Shown here piece after piece: positions 18,066 through 26,654 of a DNA stretch of 32,787 nt. The DNA is from Bacillota bacterium (lineage in GTDB: Bacteria; Bacillota; Bacilli; Alicyclobacillales; Alicyclobacillaceae), in the NCBI GenBank assembly GCA_021799255.1, contig JAJZAV010000008.1, positions 1-32,787 on the forward strand, given 5' to 3'. The position numbers and the translations under genes are program-made. Numbering within the stretch: position 1 is the first letter of the stretch; each line of letters begins with the position of its first letter. Below the pieces are notes generated by a model that was given only the letters and a program-made list of their open reading frames with translations, ran no database searches and was not told the origin of the DNA.

Positions 18066-18827
18066 TTAGTTAGTACGACGCCGCTTCCTCAAGTAGAAGG
18101 CGACAGCTCCAGCAGCAAACAATGCCGGGAAGACACCAGCGTATGGCACCTCGGGCAAGATACCCGTCGGCGGCGGGGTCAAGGTTCCCGTCGCTGACAT
18201 GGTTCCATAGATGGGATCATCCGTGTCTGGGTCTTGGTTAATAATTGGCTTACCGTTTGAGTAGTAAGAGTACGTAACCGCATTGTCATGGATCATGAAT
18301 GGCGGGTAGTTGCTGAGTTCGGACTCCGTCGTGGTTGCCGGAACCATGCCGGAACCACCAGAAATGGTAAAGTTAGTATCGTTCGTAACCGCCGGGGTAG
18401 GCACCATGTACGTATAGGTCCACATGTCACCAGTCGCGGTCGTTTGTGGATCTAAGGCCGATGGATCGTGTTGGTTGGACATGACTCCATACACCTGTTG
18501 CGTCGTGCCACCTACCGTCAAAGAAAACGGAAATGCCGCGGGCAATGAATGCCCCGTCTCTGCATAGGCACTGGACCCTGTACCAATGTTGTCCGGATTA
18601 GCCTCGTACACGGAGACTGTCACAGCTAAGTTCCCACCACCGATTGCCGTGCTTGGCGTCGAGATCTTAGTGATCTCAAAGTGAACAACGTTCGGCACAG
18701 GATATGTGCTAGGCGAAGTTGTTGGTGGTGTCATTGCAAACGCACTGGTAGCTGACAGTGCAGTGATGCCAAGTACTGCTACCGTAGAACCCAAACCTAC
18801 GGCAATTCCACCCCTAAGTTTTTTCAC
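18066..18827 (-). CDS. Secreted, C-terminally anchored surface protein with LPXTG-like tripartite C-terminus
   Basis: Signal peptide MKKLRGGIAVGLGSTVAVLGITALSATSAFA; C-terminus GILPEVPYAGVFPALFAAGAVAFYLRKRRRTN; GTG start with GAGGGGG upstream. Confidence 0.8.
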   Translation of the reverse strand: MKKLRGGIAVGLGSTVAVLGITALSATSAFAMTPPTTSPSTYPVPNVVHFEITKISTPSTAIGGGNLAVTVSVYEANPDNIGTGSSAYAETGHSLPAAFPFSLTVGGTTQQVYGVMSNQHDPSALDPQTTATGDMWTYTYMVPTPAVTNDTNFTISGGSGMVPATTTESELSNYPPFMIHDNAVTYSYYSNGKPIINQDPDTDDPIYGTMSATGTLTPPPTGILPEVPYAGVFPALFAAGAVAFYLRKRRRTN

Positions 18828-18926
18828 TGTTTTTCCCCCTCTGAGGGTTAGTGGTAAACCAAGCGTCGTTAAAGTGTCGCAATGTTATGTAGCATCCGGC
18901 TATTCACAACGCTTGCTTCTGTTTAT

Positions 18927-18956
18927 ATAGTACCTATGAGCTATACTGAATGGCAA
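18927..18956 (-). promoter_or_regulatory. Putative sigmaA-type promoter for the minus-strand cluster
   Basis: On the minus strand TTGCCA-N18-TACTAT upstream of the 18827 start. Confidence 0.35.
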
Positions 18957-18991
18957 TAACTAGCCTTGCTGGAATAGTTAAAAAAAACTTT

Positions 18992-19038
18992 AAGTAGGAT
19001 AAAGCCGGACCGGAGGCTTTTATATGGTAAAGTAGGAT
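18992..19038. repeat. 9-bp direct repeat AAGTAGGAT (18992-19000 and 19030-19038) flanking a small hairpin AAAGCC/GGCTTT
   Basis: Read directly in the intergenic region upstream of the YdcF gene. Confidence 0.6.
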
Positions 19039-19106
19039 GGATTAATGTGGACGTGAGCCACAGCCGTGACTTCCTTTGGATCCAATTACAACGAGGAACG
19101 TGATTC

Positions 19107-19706
19107 ATGAGGCGCAAGAGATTGCTTTGGCTGCTCGTTCCTGTCGCATTATGCGTCGGGTTCTTTTACGCGGGTGATTTTCTTGCTCTTAACCAGTCCC
19201 CGAGGCATTCGGATGCCATTATCGTGCTAGGCGGAGGGCCGGAACAGAGGGTCTCAAAGGCGGTCCAATTGCTCCGAGAAGGTTATGCCCCTCGCCTCCT
19301 CCTTTCCGGCGGGGCAATCTACAATCCTTGGCAGACGCAGGCTCAGCACATGGAGCAAGAGGCCGTGACACTAGGGATTTCTCCGAAGCGGATTCTGCTG
19401 GAGAACCACTCGCAAACGACGGTCCAAAACGCGCTTTACAGCCTGCAAGTGATGAAATCTCACCATTTGAATTCAGCAATTATAGTGTCATCCACATTTC
19501 ACATGCGCAGGGCTTGGCTGGACTTCCTTTACGTCTTTAGCGGCCAGGGCATCCGGTTATCGTTTAGTTCCTCCCCTTATCCCGGGTATCACCCTGAGAC
19601 ATGGTGGCAATCTGCCGAGGGACGAAACATCACCGCCTCGGAATATGCGAAGATGGTTTACACCATCGCGGTGGATTTTTTGTGGCATAAACTTGAACAT
19701 CTCTAA
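19107..19706 (+). CDS. YdcF/DUF218 (SanA/ElyC-like) family protein
   Basis: N-terminal TM; SDAIIVLGGGPEQRVSKAVQLLREGYAPRLLLSGG; LLENHSQTTVQNALYS; IIVSSTFHMRRA - characteristic DUF218 motifs. Confidence 0.9.
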   Translation: MRRKRLLWLLVPVALCVGFFYAGDFLALNQSPRHSDAIIVLGGGPEQRVSKAVQLLREGYAPRLLLSGGAIYNPWQTQAQHMEQEAVTLGISPKRILLENHSQTTVQNALYSLQVMKSHHLNSAIIVSSTFHMRRAWLDFLYVFSGQGIRLSFSSSPYPGYHPETWWQSAEGRNITASEYAKMVYTIAVDFLWHKLEHL

Positions 19707-19802
19707 AAGTCGATTAAGTTCCATCGCTCGGGTTTAAGAAATCTTTAGGTAACATCCGAAGTGAGTCGCGCGTCCTACGACGAGTTGGAAAGGAAGACAT
19801 CG

Positions 19803-20939
19803 ATGCGTCTTGGGGTTTTTACGTACGGAATGGACAAGCAACTGACGGGCATCGGCCGCTACACGGTCGAAGTCCTGAACCACCTGCGACAAATTGCCCC
19901 GGCGACCGAGATTATCTTAATAAATCCCTATCGCGATTCTTCCCTTCCTATTTATAAGGAGTTTGAACAATACTTCGTCCCGCAACTAATGCGCCTACCC
20001 GCCGTGCTTACGGCCGGGGCCCGGACCCTCGAGCAAGCAGCCCGCGCATTACGGTTGGACATTCTGCACGACCCCTGCGGGATTGCTCCATTCCCGATAA
20101 CCGGGTTCTCAAAAGGGGATTGGAAGCGGGTTGTCACAGTGCATGACGCCGTTCCACTGTTGTACCCAAAACTACAACCCGCCCTGACGCGAGTTACGTT
20201 TCAAACGCGCGTGCGCTGGAGTCGGTTTTCTTCCGACGCCATCGTCACCGTCAGTGAAAGCGCAAAATCGGATCTCATTCGCACTCTCAAGGTGCCTGAG
20301 TCGAAGGTCCACGTCACAGAATTGGCAACAATTCAACCCTCGCTGGATCAGATTCAACGATGGCGTCAACAGGATCTTAGCGGGTTTGGCATCCGCCGCC
20401 CTTATTTTCTGTTTGTGGGTAGCATCAATCCCCGCAAGAACGTTGGGCGAGCACTACAGGCGTTTGCCTCTTTGATAGACGAGGGAATCGATGCAGAGTT
20501 TGTTCTCGCCGGCCCACCGCAGCGATTACTGGAAACCACGGTTCTCCCGGAACAAACGAAAAATCGTATTGTGTCCACCGGATACCTCAACGACGAACAG
20601 CTTCACGTCCTGTACGCCAATGCGGTCGCGGTGGTTTATCCATCGCTGTACGAAGGGTTTGGGTTGCCAGTGCTGGAAGGGATGGCCCACGCCACCCCGG
20701 TCATTTCATCGAATGTGTCCTCCATTCCTGAGGTCGCCGGAGACGCGGCGCTCCTGATTGATCCGAACGACACAAACGCGATTCTGAACGGCATGCGAGC
20801 CGTGTTATCGGATGATTCGCTCGCTTCAAGGCTCAGGCAGAAAGGTTACAAACAAGCAACCCGATTTGATTGGGCAACCACGGCCAGGAAGACGCTTCAA
20901 GTCTACAACGCATTGCTTGGAAAACCCAGCGAGGAGTGA
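19803..20939 (+). CDS. Glycosyltransferase family 4
   Basis: GIGRYTVEVLNHL; YPSLYEGFGLPVLEGMAHATPVISSNVSSIPEVAGDAALLIDP. ATG at 19803 preceded by GGAAAGGAAG. Confidence 0.92.
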   Translation: MRLGVFTYGMDKQLTGIGRYTVEVLNHLRQIAPATEIILINPYRDSSLPIYKEFEQYFVPQLMRLPAVLTAGARTLEQAARALRLDILHDPCGIAPFPITGFSKGDWKRVVTVHDAVPLLYPKLQPALTRVTFQTRVRWSRFSSDAIVTVSESAKSDLIRTLKVPESKVHVTELATIQPSLDQIQRWRQQDLSGFGIRRPYFLFVGSINPRKNVGRALQAFASLIDEGIDAEFVLAGPPQRLLETTVLPEQTKNRIVSTGYLNDEQLHVLYANAVAVVYPSLYEGFGLPVLEGMAHATPVISSNVSSIPEVAGDAALLIDPNDTNAILNGMRAVLSDDSLASRLRQKGYKQATRFDWATTARKTLQVYNALLGKPSEE

Positions 20940-20946
20940 ACCATAG

Positions 20947-22107
20947 TTGATTATCGTGGACGCGACGCCATTGCAATCCGAACACAAGGTCCGGGGCGTC
21001 GGAAGCTATACCCGACATTTGTGTAACGAGTTGGCCAAGGCGGATGCCGCGAATGAAGTCCGGTTCGTCCTGGAAAGGACCGGACAGCAGGACCTGCCTA
21101 TGAGTTTGCGCAGCCACTCCGTGTCGGTGTGGAGACCCCACAAGCCGGCACAGGTCTACTGGATGTACAACGAGTTCATGTTGCGTCAGGCACTGGCTTC
21201 GAGTCGACCATCTCTTTTTCATGCGACGGATTTTAATGGTGTTATCACGTCGCCGTTGTATAAAACCGTCGCCACATTGCACGATCTCACTGGGCTCGTT
21301 CCGTCCGACACCGGCCTCAGCCCATCCCTTGCCCTGTCCAACCTGCGCTGGTATGTCTATTACCACCACAAGATCCTGCGTGCGGATCATCTTATCGCTG
21401 TGAGCCAGTTCGTCAAGGACGACGTCGTGGCAAAGCTCGAGTACCCTGACGATAAAGTGACGGTGATTCCGCACGGCGTCGACACGCAGTTGTACCAACC
21501 CGCTCGGGGTCAGGGACGTTTCGCAGCGCAGAACCCCTACATTGCTTACGTCGGCAGCGCCGAGGAACACAAGAACGTGAAACGCCTATGGGCCGCTTTT
21601 GCGAACGTCGCATCCGAGCATCCCGACCTGAGTCTACTGATGTGCGGACGTTGGCAGAAGGAACAGCTAGACTGGTTGGAAGCGGAATCCCGGGCCACCG
21701 GCCTGTTGGCCAAGGTGAAGCATCTAGGTTTTTTATCCTCGGAGGATCAAGTAAGCCTGCTCGCCAACGCGTCTGCGTTCGTCTTCCCTTCCCTATCTGA
21801 GGGATTTGGGCTACCCGTACTCGAAGCGATGGCGTGCGGAACCCCCGTCATCACATCCAATTGCAGCGTACTTCCCGAGGTTGCCGGAGACGCGGCGTTG
21901 CTGGTGGACCCACAATCCGTGGAAGAAATCGCCGCCGGAATCCGCCGTTTGCTTACGGACAACGCGTACGCCGAAGAACTTATCCGGCGCGGGTACAGAC
22001 GCGCGCAAGATTTTAGCTGGAAACAAACGGCCGCGAAGACGATGGAAGTCTATCAACAGGTTCTTGCAGAAGATTCACGTGCGCCAAGGAGGGCTTACGC
22101 AAAGTGA
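20947..22107 (+). CDS. Glycosyltransferase family 4
   Basis: GVGSYTRHLCNELAK; FPSLSEGFGLPVLEAMACGTPVITSNCSVLPEVAGDAALLVDP; TTG start with GAGGAG upstream. Confidence 0.92.
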   Translation: MIIVDATPLQSEHKVRGVGSYTRHLCNELAKADAANEVRFVLERTGQQDLPMSLRSHSVSVWRPHKPAQVYWMYNEFMLRQALASSRPSLFHATDFNGVITSPLYKTVATLHDLTGLVPSDTGLSPSLALSNLRWYVYYHHKILRADHLIAVSQFVKDDVVAKLEYPDDKVTVIPHGVDTQLYQPARGQGRFAAQNPYIAYVGSAEEHKNVKRLWAAFANVASEHPDLSLLMCGRWQKEQLDWLEAESRATGLLAKVKHLGFLSSEDQVSLLANASAFVFPSLSEGFGLPVLEAMACGTPVITSNCSVLPEVAGDAALLVDPQSVEEIAAGIRRLLTDNAYAEELIRRGYRRAQDFSWKQTAAKTMEVYQQVLAEDSRAPRRAYAK

Positions 22108-23228
22108 AAATCGCCCATGTGACAGCCACATTCCCACCCTACTGGGCCGGCACCGGCAACGTTGCCTACCACCACGTGAACGGTCTTCATCAACGAGGCT
22201 ACGACGTCGAAGTCGTCACGGCCGTGCCTGCGGGTAAAGAGCCGCTCGAGTTCCCGTTTCCGGTGCATTATCTCCCAGCGGTCTTTCGCGTCGGAAACGC
22301 ACCCTTGACGCCAAGCATGGGCAGGGCCCTCCAGGGAGCGGATCTCATTCACCTGCATTATCCGTACATATTTGGGGCCGAGCTGTGCTTCAACACCGCA
22401 CGCATGACGCGCACGCCCATCGTGGTCACCTACCACAACGATCTCCTATCCTCCGACTGGAAGAAGCCCCTCTTCTCCCTGTACAGTTCGGTGTGCCAAC
22501 CCTGGGAGCTCAAGCGCGCGGATACGCTCGTCGCGACCTCGCTAGACTACGCGCACAACTCCGGTCTGCATAAGAGTGTCGGCCACAGGGTGAGTCGCGT
22601 CATCGAGGTCCCGAATGGAGTGGATCCGAATCAGTTCTGCCCAGGCCCTGCAGCCTCCTGGCCTGGAATCCCCGATGGTGCACCCATCGTGCTGTTTGTC
22701 GGCGCCATGGACACCGCCCATTTCTTCAAGGGAGTGCCGGTGCTCATTGACGCACTGTCCCGCCTCGAAGGCGTCTACGGATTGTTCGTCGGCGACGGAG
22801 ATCTGAGGCCCCAGTTTGAGAAGATGGCTTCGGAGAAGCTTGGCAATCGCGCACACTTCACGCGAAGCATTCCGCTTGATAGACTCATCGACGCCTATCG
22901 ATCCGCTCGCGTCACCGTCCTTCCCAGCACCACCCAGGGCGAAGCGTTCGGCGTGGTTCTTCTTGAGTCTCTCGCTTGCGGGACCCCCGTGGTGGCTTCA
23001 AACCTCCCCGGCGTCCGCACCGTGGTCAGCGAAGGCAAGGACGGGTTCCTGGCCGAACCGGGCGATGTAACGGAACTGGCGGCTGCCATCGAGAAGTGCC
23101 TGGACGCCGAAACGAGCTGTCGATTCGGGGCGGCGGGCCGAGAAAAGGTCTTAGCCAAGTATAGTTGGGACATTGTGGTGTCGCGCCTGGAATCGGTTTA
23201 CGAAGAGGTCGTTTCGCGGACGGGGTGA
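22104..23228 (+). CDS. Glycosyltransferase family 4
   Basis: MKIAHVTATFPPYWAGTGNVAYHH; LPSTTQGEAFGVVLLESLACGTPVVASNLPGVRTVV; GTGA start/stop overlap with previous gene. Confidence 0.93.
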   Translation: MKIAHVTATFPPYWAGTGNVAYHHVNGLHQRGYDVEVVTAVPAGKEPLEFPFPVHYLPAVFRVGNAPLTPSMGRALQGADLIHLHYPYIFGAELCFNTARMTRTPIVVTYHNDLLSSDWKKPLFSLYSSVCQPWELKRADTLVATSLDYAHNSGLHKSVGHRVSRVIEVPNGVDPNQFCPGPAASWPGIPDGAPIVLFVGAMDTAHFFKGVPVLIDALSRLEGVYGLFVGDGDLRPQFEKMASEKLGNRAHFTRSIPLDRLIDAYRSARVTVLPSTTQGEAFGVVLLESLACGTPVVASNLPGVRTVVSEGKDGFLAEPGDVTELAAAIEKCLDAETSCRFGAAGREKVLAKYSWDIVVSRLESVYEEVVSRTG

Positions 23229-23259
23229 GGGACTGAGCAAACTCCCTCCGTTCCCTCAC
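23225..23259. terminator. Inverted repeat (8-bp arms) at the convergent gene ends; possible bidirectional terminator
   Basis: gtgaggga (23225-23232) and tccctcac (23252-23259), 19-nt loop, overlapping the stop codons of both convergent genes; no clear U tract. Confidence 0.35.
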
Positions 23260-24449
23260 GCGGCGACCTCCACCCGCCTTCTGCGGATGAACCACAGGCT
23301 TCCATATATAACGAGGAACAAAATAAGCAGCACAGCCGCAAACGAGAATACCAGCCACAGCACCCCGGTGGGTGCAAGATGATCCATGGCGTAGCCAATC
23401 AGCGCCGGGAACGTGGCGCCTCCCATTCCCGCGAATGCGGTGACCGCGCTCGTTACCGTGCGCTCCATGCCCGGGAAGGTGTGGTTGGCGTAGACCATGG
23501 TGATGGAGTAGACGGCCGACAGGGCCAGTCCGAGGCCGAATACAATCACATACGATGCCCATGGGCTCTTGAGGCCTGCCAACACGAGAAAGAGCACGAT
23601 GCCGAGCGTAAGGCTGGCGAGGATGTAGTTCTCGTACGTCACGTGCCTGACTATCCAGCCGATGGCCATGCGTCCAAACACCATGGCAATCCAGAAGGTG
23701 GAGGAACTGAGCGAGGCGACGGCAGGCCTGAGGCTCAGATGCACTACGAAGATGGTGGGCAAGAAGCTATTCAGGCTCCCTTCGACGCCCACATAGACAA
23801 AGATCATGAGCAGGAACAACATCAGCACGCTGTACTTTCCCGCACGGCCGCGGAACACAGGCGGAGCCGCCGTGCGCGCGTCCATGTGCCCCTCGGTGGC
23901 GGTAGGACTGAGCGATATGGAAATCGATTGCCATGTTAGAGCCAGAATCAGCGCAAACAAGCCGAGAAGCAAAGAAGAGAAGCGCCATGCGTGCAGCGCA
24001 ATGAGACCGCTGGCCACAATGGGCATGCCAAGCGCCCCCGAGCCAAACGCGACCTCGAGTCGGCTCATGAAGATGGCTCGACGCCCTTCAAACAGTTCCA
24101 TGACGTAAGACGCGACGGCTGTCTCGAGACCCGCCCCGCCCAACCCGTTCAAGATGACCAACAGATACACCCACCGCAGACCCGGCAAGGTGAGAATCGT
24201 AAACTGCGCCAAAGCCACGGCCAGGGCGCACCCGGATAGGATGAATCGATAGTGGAACCGCTTCATGCTCCAAGCGGTGAGGGGAACTCCCGCGATAAAA
24301 CCGACGGATTGGAGCAGGATAAGAAAACCGCCAGACGCGTACGACGCGTGATAGTGTGCAAGCAACTCCGTCATGATGGACCCAAAGAAAACACTCAGCG
24401 CCCCACCCATGAAGTACATCCCGTACGATGTCCAAAGAAAACGCCGCAC
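23256..24449 (-). CDS. MFS transporter
   Basis: About 12 TM segments; GTG start at 24449 preceded by AAGGGG. ORF extends to 24557, but the N-terminal extension is Arg-rich and non-TM. Confidence 0.85.
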   Translation of the reverse strand: MRRFLWTSYGMYFMGGALSVFFGSIMTELLAHYHASYASGGFLILLQSVGFIAGVPLTAWSMKRFHYRFILSGCALAVALAQFTILTLPGLRWVYLLVILNGLGGAGLETAVASYVMELFEGRRAIFMSRLEVAFGSGALGMPIVASGLIALHAWRFSSLLLGLFALILALTWQSISISLSPTATEGHMDARTAAPPVFRGRAGKYSVLMLFLLMIFVYVGVEGSLNSFLPTIFVVHLSLRPAVASLSSSTFWIAMVFGRMAIGWIVRHVTYENYILASLTLGIVLFLVLAGLKSPWASYVIVFGLGLALSAVYSITMVYANHTFPGMERTVTSAVTAFAGMGGATFPALIGYAMDHLAPTGVLWLVFSFAAVLLILFLVIYGSLWFIRRRRVEVAA

Positions 24450-24847
24450 TTCGCCTGTCCCCTTCTGTCGCTGCGCACTACCTGCGCGAATGCTTCGATT
24501 CCGCCTGGTCCGGCGGTCGGCCTCTTCGCTGAAGGGCCTACCTCGTCTACCGCGCACCCTCCAGCAAAACTACCATACACAACAGAGCCCGCGGTGTATA
24601 GGCCCAGACGCACAAAAGGCCGACACCCGGCGTGGGGAATTTCCACCAGCGGGATCGGAACCCTTGTGTTACCCTTAAAGTAGCTCGCTTTGGCACGGAC
24701 GGCCTTCGCATGTTCTCGGTTCACATATTCACTGTAGCATGCTCGACAGCGGGAGAGTTCAGGTCGGAACGGTTGGCATCCAGAAGTTCCACATCCGGAG
24801 GGTTGGGTCCCGGATGGGCCCACTCGGGTGGGTCGCAATTTGTGAGA

Positions 24848-25036
24848 TTAATTGAGTTTGTGACGGCCTGGACCGTAGTGTATCCAGTACACGTTCGAAT
24901 TCAGAGTGAGGGTTGCAGGAGCGCTGGCCTTTGTGTGAGTCGTATGGTGCACAGCCGTGGCAGCGAAAGCCACGGGACTCCCAACGACCAACGACGCAAT
25001 GGCGATGGCACCCACTAGGTATTTTCGTAGCCTCAT
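24848..25036 (-). CDS. Small secreted protein (62 aa with signal peptide)
   Basis: MRLRKYLVGAIAIASLVVGSPVAFAATAVHHTTHTKASAPATLTLNSNVYWIHYGPGRHKLN; GGAGAGG upstream of ATG at 25036. Confidence 0.55.
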   Translation of the reverse strand: MRLRKYLVGAIAIASLVVGSPVAFAATAVHHTTHTKASAPATLTLNSNVYWIHYGPGRHKLN

Positions 25037-25360
25037 CACTTTTCGCCTCTCCTTCTCGATTCGATTCAATGCGGGCGACGTCGTGAAGACAGTATGGCCC
25101 ACAGATATGAAGCGAACCTAAAAGGAGGATGAATCTTTCCTTATGTGATTGTTAGGGTTTTCGTAATGATCCATGTGGACTCAGCAACAAATAACTCGTG
25201 AACGCTTAATAGAAGGATAAATATGGTCGGCCGTCGAATAGCTGTATGAAAAGCTGTTTTGGTTCTAGTGCAACCGCTAACACGGATTTAGAATCGGTCA
25301 GCTTGAACGAGGTTGGCTTAGACTCCTCAGAATGTGAAGATCTGTGAAGATGGTGATGAG

Positions 25361-26485
25361 ATGGGAAGACCAAGCGCAGGGTCTTCTTCGTTATGGGAAG
25401 GAAAGATCCTATCCGGGTACCGGATATTTACGTTTGTGTATATAATCGCATCCTTGGTTTCCCTCGTGCCTGGCTATTGGAAGTATCGGGGCATGCTTGA
25501 CCTTTATGTCTTGCACCAAGTCGTCATCCCGGGCCTTCTTCTCATCCTGACCAACATAGCCAGCGAGGTTCTCAAGAGATGGATGAAATCAAATCGGGAT
25601 TACATGTACATATCCACAAGCATCGTGCTTTGCGTCATCGTCATTTACTTCAATCCCGGTCTTCACGCGATTCTGTCCGTTCTTCTCTTACCAATATTCA
25701 TCTCGGTGTACTTCGTCCAAAAAAAGAAGATTATTGTAGCGGGGATCCTTTCGGTGGCGGCCCAGTTGGTGATGTATTTCACCAACCCGGACAGGGGGCA
25801 GCCCAACTCGGACACTATTTTCGATCTCCTTGCCTTCCTGATGATGACCATCGGCGAGGTGTTCATCGCCCTTAGCATCATGAATCGCAACATCGAGATG
25901 CTGGACGAACTGCGTGAGAAGTCCCGTGTTGAGCAGGACCTCCTCATCCAGAACATCGTCATGGAGAAGGATTCGAAGACGGACGCGTTGACGGGGCTGA
26001 ACAATCGGAGATCGCTCAACGCCTACCTCAGCGTCGTCATGCAGGTCTGTACGACGACCCACACGCCGCTTCATCTGGCAGTCATCGACATCGACGACTT
26101 CAAGCTGGTAAACGATCAATACGGCCATCCCGTCGGAGACGTGATCTTGCATCGAATAGCGAAGATCATCGAACATAACGTAACCCCGGAGGACTTTCTG
26201 GCTCGGTACGGCGGGGAAGAGTTCGCATTGGTCATCTCGGAGAGCTCCTTTGACGAAGCGTACGAGTTGATGGAACACATCCGAGCGAGCATCGCTAGCG
26301 TGTATCATTCGGAACTCGAGAACAAGCCCTTGACGGTCAGCATTGGGCTCTGCAGCCTACAATCCGATGAAGATCAGGCCCTATTCTTTTCCCGCGCGGA
26401 CGACTGCCTGTATCGCGCCAAACGGCTGGGAAAAAACCTCATTGTCACGCCGACCCCCACCACGCAAAGCCTCACCTACCTCTGA
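25361..26485 (+). CDS. Membrane-bound GGDEF-domain protein (putative diguanylate cyclase)
   Basis: N-terminal TM region followed by DALTGLNNRRSLNAYL...DIDDFKLVNDQYGHPVGDVILHRIAKII...ARYGGEEFALVI. ORF extends to a GTG at 25334. Confidence 0.92.
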   Translation: MGRPSAGSSSLWEGKILSGYRIFTFVYIIASLVSLVPGYWKYRGMLDLYVLHQVVIPGLLLILTNIASEVLKRWMKSNRDYMYISTSIVLCVIVIYFNPGLHAILSVLLLPIFISVYFVQKKKIIVAGILSVAAQLVMYFTNPDRGQPNSDTIFDLLAFLMMTIGEVFIALSIMNRNIEMLDELREKSRVEQDLLIQNIVMEKDSKTDALTGLNNRRSLNAYLSVVMQVCTTTHTPLHLAVIDIDDFKLVNDQYGHPVGDVILHRIAKIIEHNVTPEDFLARYGGEEFALVISESSFDEAYELMEHIRASIASVYHSELENKPLTVSIGLCSLQSDEDQALFFSRADDCLYRAKRLGKNLIVTPTPTTQSLTYL

Positions 26486-26513
26486 ATCGGTTGGGGCCTC
26501 GGTTTCACCCCAC

Positions 26514-26545
26514 GAAAAACGGGTCCCTCCTCGAAGGCGACCCGC
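26514..26545 (-). terminator. Rho-independent terminator of the opp-like operon
   Basis: On the minus strand GCGGGTCGCCTTCGAGGAGGGACCCGTTTTT: CGGGTC/GACCCG stem followed by T5, downstream of the last gene. Confidence 0.7.
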
Positions 26546-26654
26546 TCCCGGAACCATCTTCTGTTCACCGTAGCCCGACTCTCTCGCAACTCCCGTTCAT
26601 TTCTTGCCGAAACCTTCGGCCAGCCTGCGGTCGCGCCGCCCTGCAGCCCCTGCC

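Noticed and set aside
20833-21570. 245-aa minus-strand ORF
   Set aside because: Antisense to the GT4 genes, no domain signature or ribosome site.
24819-24832. cccac-tcgg-gtggg hairpin after the small secreted protein gene
   Set aside because: Only a 5-bp stem and no clear U tract; could be chance in a GC-rich stretch.
25123-25156. GGAGG followed by ATG and a short ORF (MNLSLCDC)
   Set aside because: Spacing between the GGAGG and ATG is essentially zero and the peptide is only eight residues.
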